From Fibrobacterota bacterium (GTDB taxonomy: Bacteria; Fibrobacterota; Fibrobacteria; UBA11236), in the NCBI GenBank assembly GCA_028287465.1, contig JAQBPO010000022.1:54813-118812 (forward strand): a stretch of 64,000 nucleotides of DNA, written 5' to 3'. Below the pieces are notes generated by a model, which was not told the origin of the DNA, searched no databases, and saw only the letters and a list, made by a program, of their open reading frames with translations. Shown piece after piece: positions 51,846 through 61,200 of the stretch (the first letter of the stretch is position 1; each line of letters starts with the position of its first letter). The translations under genes and the position numbers were made by a program.

Positions 51846-53084
51846 TCATTGGATGAATTTTCCGATCATGAAAATGGGGAGGTACAGCGAGAAAAGGATG
51901 CCGCCCACGATGCTCCCCAGGGAGACGATGAGGACGGGCTCGATGATGGAGGAAAGGGAGTCTACGACGCTGCGGACCTCCCGTTCATAGAATTCCGCGG
52001 CCTTGGCCAGCAATTCGTCGATGCGTCCGCTGGATTCGCCCGTGGCCACAAGCTGGACCACGAGAACGGGAAAGAGTCCGCTGGTCTCGAGCGCTTCGCT
52101 GAGAAGGTCGCCTTTCCTGAGGCTGCCGAAAATGCCTTCCAGGCTTTTTCCGAAATAGCGGTTGTTCACCGTGGATCCCGCGATTTCCGTGGCCTTGAGG
52201 ATAGGCGTGCCCGCGCCCATGAGCAAGGACATGGTACGGCAGTAGGTGGCCCAGATGTTCTTTTGCAGAATGCCGCCGAACACGGGAATCCGGAGAACGT
52301 TCTTCTGGAAGACGATCTTGAACTCGTCGCGGGTCATCATGTACTTGAAAAGGATGAAGAGCAGGGCCGCTGCGATCATGCAAAGAATGGTGTTCTGCCT
52401 GACTATGTGGGAGAGCATGATCAGCATCCTCGTGGGCGGGGGAAGCACGGCATTCATGCTGGCGTAAATGCTTTCAAAAGTCGGTACCAATTTCCACATG
52501 ATGCCGAGCATCATGACACCGACGAATCCCCCGATGAAAATGGGGTAGCGCATGGCGGTCTTGATCTTCCCGCGCATTATTTCGACGCTCTCCATGTAAT
52601 TGGCCAATCCGTCCAGCACCCGATCGAGAGCGCCCGCGACTTCGCCGGAATTGACCACGGCCACGTACATCGGGCTGAAGGCGCCGGGATGGCGCGCCAC
52701 CGCTTCCGAAAGGGTCAATCCCGTGGCGATATCGTCCGCGACCTGCTGGATGATCCGCTTGAATACGGGTTTTTCACCCTTGGTAAGCTGATCCAGGGCC
52801 TTGGAAAGCGGTACGCCTTGGCCGACCATGGTCGATAATTGACGGGTGAAAAACACGACGCTCCGATAGGAAACCTTATTCTTGGAATTCTGCAGGCTTT
52901 CCTGTAGGAATTCGCTGATGGATTTCCGGGGGCGCAGTTCATCCCCGCTCAGCTCCTTCACCAGGATGGGAAGGAAATCCTTCTGCGACAGGCGCTCGAG
53001 CACCTCGTCCGCGGTCACGGCCTCCATGGTGCCCAGCACCACGCGATCCTCCCGATCCCTCACTTTATAGCTGAACTTGGCCAT
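51846..53084 (-). CDS. pilC: Type IV pilus inner-membrane platform protein
   Basis: The 412-residue polytopic protein is a PilC/GspF. Two repeated GspF domains are visible (about 70-195 and 270-400), each with a cytoplasmic helical bundle ending in a membrane helix. Recognisable pieces are FFTRQLSTMVGQGVPLSKAL (about 78-97), MRYPIFIGGFVGVMMLG, YCRTMSLLMGAGTPILKATE (about 293-312) and the C-terminal SIIEPVLIVSLGSIVGGIL. It anchors the motor hexamer and receives pilins. It lies 74 bases upstream of the first pilin gene and 8 bases behind the barrel-like gene. Confidence 0.92.
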   Translation of the reverse strand: MAKFSYKVRDREDRVVLGTMEAVTADEVLERLSQKDFLPILVKELSGDELRPRKSISEFLQESLQNSKNKVSYRSVVFFTRQLSTMVGQGVPLSKALDQLTKGEKPVFKRIIQQVADDIATGLTLSEAVARHPGAFSPMYVAVVNSGEVAGALDRVLDGLANYMESVEIMRGKIKTAMRYPIFIGGFVGVMMLGIMWKLVPTFESIYASMNAVLPPPTRMLIMLSHIVRQNTILCMIAAALLFILFKYMMTRDEFKIVFQKNVLRIPVFGGILQKNIWATYCRTMSLLMGAGTPILKATEIAGSTVNNRYFGKSLEGIFGSLRKGDLLSEALETSGLFPVLVVQLVATGESSGRIDELLAKAAEFYEREVRSVVDSLSSIIEPVLIVSLGSIVGGILFSLYLPIFMIGKFIQ

Positions 53085-53092
53085 GGTCCCTG

Positions 53093-53920
53093 CTACTCGA
53101 TCTCTTTCGACATCTGATCCTGCTTGTCCTTCATTTCCGGATAGGCGGGGAAATAGACCGGGATTTCCCTGGGCTCCGGGGACCGCGGCCGGCTTCCCAG
53201 GATGGTCCCGAAGGATATCCCGACCTGGGCTTCCTGGGGTCCATGGGACCAGTCCGCGTCCAAACCGGGAGACATATCCATGTCGAAGGTGAGATAGGCC
53301 CCATCGGCCGGGGACTTCACCGTGAGCGAAAGGTAGCCGCGGAAATCCTCACCGTTCGCGAAGGGCTGATTCGGACCCGAGGGTCCTTCCATGGAGCCGT
53401 CCATCAAGTGCATCCGACCGCCGGCTTCGATATCGATATAACCGGATGGCGAGGCGAGGATGCCCAGGAAGGGGCTGGAAATCAGGCCCGAATAGCGGAA
53501 GCCTTTTTCGTCCTTGCTGTTCAGGTAGAGGAAGCGCGCTCCACCGGAAAACCGCAGCCATTCGACGAAATAGTCCGGAGTGGAAAAGACCGCCCCGAAC
53601 AGGGGGGAAATGCCGTAGTCCCCGCGGAAGGCGACGGAGTTGACGGCGTCCACGTCGAATCGATCCAGGCCCAGACCCGCCTCAAGGGAGACGTAGAACA
53701 CGGGAGCATAGGTCAGGCTCAGGGAATGGATGGTCTCATGGGAGGGGATATCGGATCGGGTGATTCCCTGCCCGCGGAAGGAAAGGCCGTACTGCAAGGC
53801 GAGGCTTTGCGGGCCCATGTCTTCGACGGGCGCGGCGGCCCGGGCGCCCAAGGCCAGGACGGCCGAAAGCGCGATGGCCCGGAAGGCGGTTCCTTTGTTC
53901 GGTTTGCGTTCCATTCCCAT
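53093..53920 (-). CDS. Outer-membrane barrel-like protein in the pilus operon, 275 aa
   Basis: A signal peptide (about 1-29) is followed by ~210 residues of alternating hydrophobic/polar strands with aromatic belts (YAPVFYVSLEAGLGLDRF, quoted as SLTYAPVFYVSLEAGLG; YFVEWLRFSGGARFLYLN). A Pro-rich acidic tail (about 240-275) follows instead of a terminal aromatic. It resembles small outer-membrane barrels of unknown role. It sits 6 bases behind the 1316-residue lipoprotein gene and 8 bases before pilC, so it is co-transcribed with the pilus genes. A role in outer-membrane passage or display of the lipoprotein is possible but unproven. Confidence 0.65.
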   Translation of the reverse strand: MGMERKPNKGTAFRAIALSAVLALGARAAAPVEDMGPQSLALQYGLSFRGQGITRSDIPSHETIHSLSLTYAPVFYVSLEAGLGLDRFDVDAVNSVAFRGDYGISPLFGAVFSTPDYFVEWLRFSGGARFLYLNSKDEKGFRYSGLISSPFLGILASPSGYIDIEAGGRMHLMDGSMEGPSGPNQPFANGEDFRGYLSLTVKSPADGAYLTFDMDMSPGLDADWSHGPQEAQVGISFGTILGSRPRSPEPREIPVYFPAYPEMKDKQDQMSKEIE

Positions 53921-53926
53921 GGGCCC

Positions 53927-56900
53927 TTACTTGATCTGCGGCAGAACGAAACGTTCGCCGTCCTTGTCCCGGATTCCGTTGGCTTCGGCATTGACGTTCA
54001 CGAACAGCCGGCGCGCGAGTTGGCGGGGATAGCGCAGTCTCGCATGCGCCACGCCGTCCTTGGTGACCGCGGAAACCTCGATGGCGACGGCGAACTCGTT
54101 GTCCCGGAATTTCAGGGGATCGAAAAAGGAGCGGATTTCCCATTCGCCATAAGGATAATCGCCGCTGGCGGGTTCATCGCAGACGTTGGCGGTTCCATTG
54201 TCGATGAGGATCTCGCTCCGGTCCCGGATCCCATTGCCGTTCAGATCCGCGAACACGACCTTGCCGTCCACCAGGACGGTATCGTTTTCGCCCGACCCGG
54301 GATCGCATCTCCCATTGCCGTTGAAATCGAACCAGGAATCGTGAAGGAGCGGGTTCCAATCGAAAATCCCGTCCCCGTTGCGATCCTCGCCGCGCCTGAG
54401 GATGGCGGCATTCCCGTCCAGGTCCAAATCGATCCCGGCGTCGGACCTGAAATTGTTGTTGATATCCTCGAAGGGGAGCTCGATGGAGATTGGCTTGTAG
54501 ATGGGCTTTACGGAGGTGGCCGTCGTGCCCAGGCCGTCCCAATGGTCGAGCACCCGCATTCCGACCTTCATCCCGGTCACCACGGCGCTGAAATGCACCT
54601 CGGTCCCGTCGGAAACCGCGTTGCCGTTGATGTCCTGCACCACGGCTCCGGCGAAGAACTCGAAGGTGGTCTCATCGATGTTCCCGGCCTTGCCCACCGG
54701 GACCGAATCGTCTTCCGGCCGGGAAACGGTCACGAAATGGGCGGGACCGGAAATGGTCAGCTTGGATGTATCCGCGAGGGCGCCGATGGAGGCGACCACC
54801 AGGGTCCCGCGGTAGCTGCTCGGCACGCTGCCGGCCTGCAATTGGCTCAACGCCACCCCGGCCTGGGACTGGACCACCGGCTTGGTGACGGCCTCGCCGC
54901 CGCCCGGTCCCTTGAGGATCCGGAAATTCACGTTGGCGCCGGTGACCAGGTTGCCTTCGGCGTCCGCCACTTCGGCGCGAAGCTGGGCGACTCCGCCGTT
55001 GACGGCGATATTGTCCGCCGTGATGGTGAGCTTGATGGATTTCGGAATCGAAGCGGAAAAATCGATCTTAATCTGGGCGGCCCCGCCGCCCGCATTGGCC
55101 TGGACCGTGGCCGTGCCGGAGAAGGTCGCGCTCTTCAGCCAGGCGGTCGCCTTGCCCGATCCATCGGTCACCCCGGTCGCATTGGTGATGGTTCCGGCAT
55201 TGGTCGCGAAGGAGATGGCGGCTCCCGCGACAGGGGAGCCCGATCCGTTGACATAGGTCGCGGTTATCAGGGCGGAATCCGCTCCCCCGACCAGCAGGGG
55301 CGTTTTGGAGGCCGCAAGGGAGAGCGAGTTGGTGGTGAAGCGCAGGGTCGCCGAATCCGAAGTGTTCAAGGCCGCCGCCCTGGCCACCACGGTTCCCGCC
55401 GCGCTGGCGGACACCCGTACCAGGGCTTTTCCGTCCGGCCTCAGGACCGTCGTATAGGAAGAATTGCCGTTGTCGAACGCTCCCGGCCCCGAGAGGGTGA
55501 AGGAAACCTCATCCCCGCCGATGGCGTTTCCGGATGCGTCCTGGAGGAAGGCTTCCAGGCTCACGAGTTGGCCCACCTTCAGGTCCGTCTGGTCGGCGGC
55601 CAATTGCAAGGTCACGCCGCTGAAGATGATTTCCGTGGACGCCTCGAGGTTCCGCCCCACCGCGGTGGCGGAAACCCTGCAGACCCCGTTGACCGGGGCG
55701 CTGCGCAGGATGACGCTCGCGCGTCCGGCGCTGTCCACCGTCGCGGATTGGCCGATGATGCCGAGGTCGCTCGTGAACTTCACGATCTCGCCCGTGGCCG
55801 GATTGTTGTTCTCGTTGGTCAGGATGACCGAGACTACGGCGAAGTCCGAGTTGTCGGCGCGCAGTTGCGAGCGGGAGGAGAAGATGCGCATCTTGCGGAT
55901 GCTGCCCACGGTATTGTCGCCCTTGTTCGGGAGCACGTTCCAGAAGTCCACGTAATTGCTGTCCTGGGCGCCCAGGGCCTTGGCCGCCACGGTCACGCGC
56001 TTCTGCGTCCCGCTGGTTACTGCGGTCTGGAAGATCCCGTCCCCGTTGGTGGTGCCCTGGCCCGGATTGCCGTTGAAGATCACGGTCGCGTCCGGGACGG
56101 GAGAGCCTGCGCCGTCGACGATCTTGATGAGCACGGGCACGGTGCGGTTCAAAAGCGCGTCGGTGACCGAGGGGACCACGTTGATTTCGAGACCGGCCAG
56201 GGTGACGGTGGTGAAAACCGAGAGGGAGGAATCCTCGACGCTCATGGAGGCGGTGATGCGCGCGTCCACGTTGATGGGCACGGCGCGGTATACCGCCGTC
56301 GCCTCGCCGCGATCATCCGTGGTGTCGGTGGAGGTGATGATGCCGTAGTTGGCCGTGAAGCGGACCTGGCGCCCGGAGAGCGGGTTGTTGAACTTGTCGA
56401 AGGCGACGACGCGGACATTGGTCTGGTCGGTATTGCTGGCCTTGAGCTTGGACCGGTCCACGAAGATGCGCAGGTTGCCGACGGCGGCCTTGGAGATGAT
56501 GGAGGAGATGGGCAGGGTGGCCAGGAAGATGACCTTGGCGCTGTCGGCCGCGCCCAGGGCGGAGGCGGAGATCACCATGGTCTGCTCGGTCGCGCTGGTC
56601 ACGGTGGCGGTGGCGGTCCCGGAAGCGTTCGTGCGCAGGGAGGATTGCCGGGCGCCCTTGATGGTGACCTCGACGTCCGGCAAAGCGCGGCCCTTTGCGT
56701 CACGGACCCGGATGGAAACGGGGACGGTATCCTTCAGCACGGCCTCGCCCGCGGCGGGCTTCACTTCGATCTGCAGGCCGGCCTGGGTGACGGTGGCGGA
56801 GGCGCGGCGCGTGGAATCCCCTTGTTGGTAGGATGCGGTGACCAAGGCGTCCGCATTCTGGGCCGTGCCCTGGAAGGTCGCTTCCGCGACGCCGTTGGCG

Positions 56901-57877
56901 TCCGTGGTATCCGACGGGGTGATGAGCCCATGGGTTGTCGAGAAGGCGACACGCTTGCCGGCGATGGGATTGTGGTTGTCGTCGTAGAGGATGGCCTTGA
57001 TCTTGGAGGTCTCGCCGTTGGCGGCCGCCAGGCGGGAGGGTTCGGCGAAGATGAGCAGGGTTCGCGAGCGGGAGTCCGGCGGCGTCGCCCAGAAGCCTAC
57101 GGTGACGTCCGAGGTTGCGCCGAGGGCCGTGGCGGCGATCTTGATCTGGGCTTCCGTATCGCTCTTGACCGTTGTCCGGAGGGTGCCGGCGCCGTCGGTG
57201 ACGCCTTCCGATGCGGCGGTCCCTTGGAGCTTGACCAGGGCGGCCGGGACGGGTTCGCCTTCCCCATCGATCAAGGTGACCGTTACCGGTACGCTTTGGC
57301 CGATCAGGGTGTCGGGGGAAAGCGGGGCGATGCGCAGGGTCAGGCCCTCCAGCTGGATGGACGTGCCGACCACGGCCATGGAATCGCCCACGTCGGCGGT
57401 GGCGAGGATGCGGACCTCGCCGTTCCTGGGGACGCCGGAATAGGTCGCGGTGGCGATGCCGTCGGCATCCGAAGTGTCACGGCCGGTGATGGTCCCGATG
57501 GAGGCGGCGAAGGTGACGATCCTGCCGCGCAGGGGATTGTGGCTATTGTCGAAGACCTGGGCGGTCACGGTGGAGCGGCCTTTGTTCCCGGCCTTGAGGG
57601 TATGGGGCGAGGCGAAGAGACGCATATTGCTGGCCACGGAATCCCGGACCCAACCTCCGATGGAAGAGGTATCGATCCCGCCGCCCGCAACGGGTCCGAT
57701 CGGCGAATCGCCCAGATCCCGGTCGGTGACGTTGCAGGAAAGGAGGAACCCGGAAAGGCATACTCCGAATAGACCGATGGCGGCGGCCACGGTCCGTCCA
57801 CCGGGGGAAATCCCCGTTAGACGCGAAACCCGGGATTTCCCGTACCCTTCATTCTCAGGCATTCTGATTTCCGGCAT
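53927..57877 (-). CDS. Giant Ig-repeat (Big-1/invasin-like) surface lipoprotein heading the pilus operon
   Basis: The 1316-residue protein starts at 57877 (AGGGG 4 bases upstream). Its signal peptide ends in a lipobox FLLSC (Cys 48). Residues ~83-1045 are ten Ig-like modules in an alternating A-B arrangement, five dyads of ~190 residues: type A (e.g. LRIFVDRSKLKASN, NPLSGRQVRFTANYG) resembles Big-1/invasin, and type B (e.g. PVSIRVRDAKGRALP) differs. Residues ~1138-1230 contain several acidic DxNxDG-type loops (DINNNFRSD, DRNGDGIFD, DFNGNGRCD, DLNGNGIRD) that probably bind calcium. Big-1 modules stack into stiff rods, so this is a likely adhesin or fibre-associated protein. It begins the operon that continues through pilC to pilQ. 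Confidence 0.8.
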   Translation of the reverse strand: MPEIRMPENEGYGKSRVSRLTGISPGGRTVAAAIGLFGVCLSGFLLSCNVTDRDLGDSPIGPVAGGGIDTSSIGGWVRDSVASNMRLFASPHTLKAGNKGRSTVTAQVFDNSHNPLRGRIVTFAASIGTITGRDTSDADGIATATYSGVPRNGEVRILATADVGDSMAVVGTSIQLEGLTLRIAPLSPDTLIGQSVPVTVTLIDGEGEPVPAALVKLQGTAASEGVTDGAGTLRTTVKSDTEAQIKIAATALGATSDVTVGFWATPPDSRSRTLLIFAEPSRLAAANGETSKIKAILYDDNHNPIAGKRVAFSTTHGLITPSDTTDANGVAEATFQGTAQNADALVTASYQQGDSTRRASATVTQAGLQIEVKPAAGEAVLKDTVPVSIRVRDAKGRALPDVEVTIKGARQSSLRTNASGTATATVTSATEQTMVISASALGAADSAKVIFLATLPISSIISKAAVGNLRIFVDRSKLKASNTDQTNVRVVAFDKFNNPLSGRQVRFTANYGIITSTDTTDDRGEATAVYRAVPINVDARITASMSVEDSSLSVFTTVTLAGLEINVVPSVTDALLNRTVPVLIKIVDGAGSPVPDATVIFNGNPGQGTTNGDGIFQTAVTSGTQKRVTVAAKALGAQDSNYVDFWNVLPNKGDNTVGSIRKMRIFSSRSQLRADNSDFAVVSVILTNENNNPATGEIVKFTSDLGIIGQSATVDSAGRASVILRSAPVNGVCRVSATAVGRNLEASTEIIFSGVTLQLAADQTDLKVGQLVSLEAFLQDASGNAIGGDEVSFTLSGPGAFDNGNSSYTTVLRPDGKALVRVSASAAGTVVARAAALNTSDSATLRFTTNSLSLAASKTPLLVGGADSALITATYVNGSGSPVAGAAISFATNAGTITNATGVTDGSGKATAWLKSATFSGTATVQANAGGGAAQIKIDFSASIPKSIKLTITADNIAVNGGVAQLRAEVADAEGNLVTGANVNFRILKGPGGGEAVTKPVVQSQAGVALSQLQAGSVPSSYRGTLVVASIGALADTSKLTISGPAHFVTVSRPEDDSVPVGKAGNIDETTFEFFAGAVVQDINGNAVSDGTEVHFSAVVTGMKVGMRVLDHWDGLGTTATSVKPIYKPISIELPFEDINNNFRSDAGIDLDLDGNAAILRRGEDRNGDGIFDWNPLLHDSWFDFNGNGRCDPGSGENDTVLVDGKVVFADLNGNGIRDRSEILIDNGTANVCDEPASGDYPYGEWEIRSFFDPLKFRDNEFAVAIEVSAVTKDGVAHARLRYPRQLARRLFVNVNAEANGIRDKDGERFVLPQIK

Positions 57878-58270
57878 TTTCCCCTGGGTTCTTCTCGTCA
57901 GGTGATTCCATTGTCCTTGGAAGGATCGGCATTCGATCCGAAGTCGGTCCCGCCGTAAACCGGGGGCCGGCCAAAAACTAGTAACGGCCCGCGCGCTTCG
58001 CTATATTGGCTATGATAAGCCATTGAAAAACCTGGCCTTCAGGAGGAATTTTAGCCAAGTCCCTTAGGGAATTGTAAATTTTTTCGACAGTTTTCCAGGA
58101 TTTATCCATGACCGGAGAGGGCGAATGGCCGCGGGCCACGCCCGATTAATGGCGCACTGATGGACGCGGGAACCGGGGTTCGGTCCGCGTGCGTAACTTA
58201 CAGGTTACTGAGCGGCGCGGAAAAAAGTTTTCCCCGCCGGGATAAGCGTTTATTTTAGTACAGGCTCCCG
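57878..58270. promoter_or_regulatory. Divergent promoter region between the pilus operon and tamB
   Basis: This 393-bp gap carries no convincing gene and must hold promoters of two long operons. Elements seen: TATATT (58002-58007) and TATGAT (58011-58016) boxes without good partners, an inverted repeat GTAAC-N6-GTTAC (58193-58208), and a strong hairpin (58214-58238). An AT-rich stretch near 58071-58091 could also be a promoter. I cannot assign the transcription starts. Confidence 0.45.
58214..58238 (+). promoter_or_regulatory. Hairpin in the tamB leader
   Basis: GGCGCGGAAAA pairs with TTTTCCCCGCC (one mismatch) around a 3-base loop, ending 32 bases before the tamB ATG. A TATTTT tract lies 12 bases after it, too far for a classical terminator. 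It may be a terminator/attenuator or a protein site. Confidence 0.4.
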
Positions 58271-61200
58271 ATGCGCAAATGGATTAAAAGGATTTTCGTC
58301 GCATTGGGAATCCTCGTTGTGGTCCTTTTCCTCGCGGTTTATTTCGGCGGCCGATTGGCGGCGCAGAGGTATCTCGCGCGCGACCTGAAGGTCGGCGACG
58401 GAAAGGCCCGGCTGGTCAACCCGGAATTCAGGTGGAGCCTGGACCTGAACGCGGATTCCGTCCTGTACGACAGCCCCACCCTGATGGCCGCGGCGGGCCG
58501 GACCCGCGTCTCGGCGAACCTTTTCAAAAGCCTCCTGCATTTCGGCCCATCGGTGACCCTGGACGTGGATACCCTCGCCCTGAGGATCATGCCCGGGCCG
58601 GATACGGTAAAACCGAAGAAGGACTCCATTCCCTTCCCGGATTTCAAGCTGCCGGGCTCGGTCACCGTGAGGGCCGGACGCATCCTGGTCTCCGATACCG
58701 CGGGCTTGCTGGTCCAGGGCGACGGCGTGGAATTGGAAACCCCCAGCGAGCGCAGCGTGAGGGTTTCCATCCGCGAGGCCCGCGCGCGCCAAACCGGCGA
58801 CCTGAGGCATGGATTGACCGCCGCGGCGGATTGGAACGATTCCGCCATGGCGACCCTCCGGGTGGGCTGGAAGCGCGCGGGCGACACCCTGGCTCTCGAC
58901 CTGGTCCTTCCCAAGTCCAACCTGCTTAAAGGCACGGCGGAAATGCGCGCCCACCTGGCTTCATCGGAGCCCTATGCCAAGGCGCTCAAGCTGGCGCCCA
59001 CCCTGCCGCTGGCGCAAGGCCTGGACGCGGAATTCAAGGGTTCCATGCCCGGGACCCTGCGCCTCGAAGGCAGCCTGCGGGCCCGGGTATCGCGGCTTCC
59101 CGATTCCCTCCCCATCAAACTGAACGCCCAGCGCGTGGCGATCAAGGTCGGCTTCAGGGACACGGCGGGAATCTGGTCGGTGGCGAGCCGCGGGGAAGGC
59201 GGCGAGGACGTGAAGCTCGGGGGAAACCTCTACGTTACCGGCAGGGATTCCCTGGCGGTCCCGGGTTGGCTCGTCCGCCATGCGGGCCTTACCGCGAAAG
59301 GCCATATGCGCGGGTTCGCCGTGACCGCGGCGGGCAAGCGCGGGAACGCGGACCTGGAGGTGGCGGATCTGCGCGCTTCGGCTGACGCCATCAAGGCCGA
59401 GATTTCAACGGGCGACGGATCGCGCATCACGGCCGATTTGAAGAAGGCTCCCGAGGGGCCGGGGCGTGCAGCTGCGGCCACGAAGCGGACCACCGCGGCT
59501 TCCACGAAGCAGAAGGCGAAAACGAAGGCGCTCAAGGCGGGGACTCCCGTGGACCCGCCGGACTTGCCGGATTGGAACGGCGCGTTCTCCTTGAGGCTCG
59601 CCCCCGGGGAGCGTTGGCTCGTCGCCTTCACCGATACCAACATCGTCTTCGAGACCGCCACTATAACGGGACGCATCTCCGGCGGCGAGGTGAGGGCGGT
59701 GGCGGAGATGACCGGTTTCAAGGCCTACGGCGTGGTGGCCGACTCCGTGCGTCTGAACAACCGATACGGCCGTGCGGGATACGTCCTGGAGCCGTCCCAC
59801 CTGTATTGGCGCGGAGTCGATTGGGGGCTTTCCGGGACGGTGGGCCTGAACCGGCCCGGCATGCCCATGACCCTCCATGTGGCCAGCCGGGAATTCGGAT
59901 CCTGCGACGGGGCGATGCCCCGCCTGGACCTGATAGAAGTGCATGCCAAGGATATCGCCCTGGACAGGTTCCCCTACGTCAAGCTCGATTCCCTCAAGGC
60001 CAATCAGCCCAGGGTGACCGGGGATTTCCGGTGGGACATCACGGCGCGTACCGGGTCGGCGGACCTCCGGGTCACCGGCAAATACAAGGCCGAACGCCTG
60101 CAGGCCCAGGCGAAGGCGGAGTGGGACCCCAGAATCCTCGTCGTTAAGGAGTCCCGCGCCTCCCTTTCGGGAAATGAAATCACCGCTTCCGCCCGGATCA
60201 GCCTGCACGGAGGCCAGTTCTTCGAGCTGTCCAAGCTCGCCAAGGAGGATTTCGAGGAGGTGAGCCTGGGCGCGGATCGGTTCGATCTGGCCAAGGCCTT
60301 GGCCGTGGCCATGCCGGAGCCGCCGCTCAAGTCCGGGACCGTGGCAGGCCATTTCTCCTACAATGCCGCCAGCGGTTTCGCCGGGACCTACAAGTTCCAG
60401 GATATCCGCCTGGGTAGCGATGACGGGAAGATCGTACTCAAGGAACTCGCCATCTTCGGCAAGGGCGACAGCCTCATCATAAAGGCGGTCACCGCTTCCC
60501 CGCAGGAACCGCTGTTCAACGATTCCGCGACCCTGTATCTGACCGGCGTGCTCGCCAAGGACCAAGGAATCCTAGTCCGCGCCCGCCTGGGCCAGAAGGT
60601 GTTCCTGGACTTCCGCGGGAACATCCTCGCTTTCAAGGAGCTGAAAGGGCGGCTGGGCGTGCGCGGGGATGCGGTGCTGCCCGGATCCTCGGGGGAGCTG
60701 CGGGACGTGCAGGTGCGCGCGGATCTGGCCATGCCCTTCAAGGACGGCATGAAGGGCTTGCGCCTGGAAGCGGATACCCTGCGCGGGAATTACCTGGTTG
60801 CCGGCCTGGATACCCAATCGTTCTCGGCTCCGGTGAAAATGCAGGGAGGCAAGATAGCCGTGCCCCGTTTCACCATGCGCTCCCGGGCCGGCGCGGAAAT
60901 GAACGGCCGTTTCGAAATGGATCCCGCGACCCAGCGCATGTCCGGGTCCCTGGCGGGCAACAGCTTCGCGGCCCAATTCGGGGCCGGGGATCGCATCAAG
61001 CTCCGTAACGTGAAACTGGATCTGCGAGGCGATTCCACCTCCCTGGAAATACAGGCCTCCATCGGGTCCGGTTCGGCCGAGCATATCAAGGCCCCGATGC
61101 GCGCGGCGGGCGACTTCTCCAGGGTGGATCTGACCTATCGGACCCCCTTGGGGAAAAACAAACTGGGCGTGCCGGGCGGCGGCCGCATCCCGTTCATCCG

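Noticed and set aside
53243..57772. A 1509-codon plus-strand frame across the Ig-repeat gene
   Set aside because: Antisense shadow; the minus-strand protein has a lipobox, repeats and a ribosome site, the plus-strand one has none.
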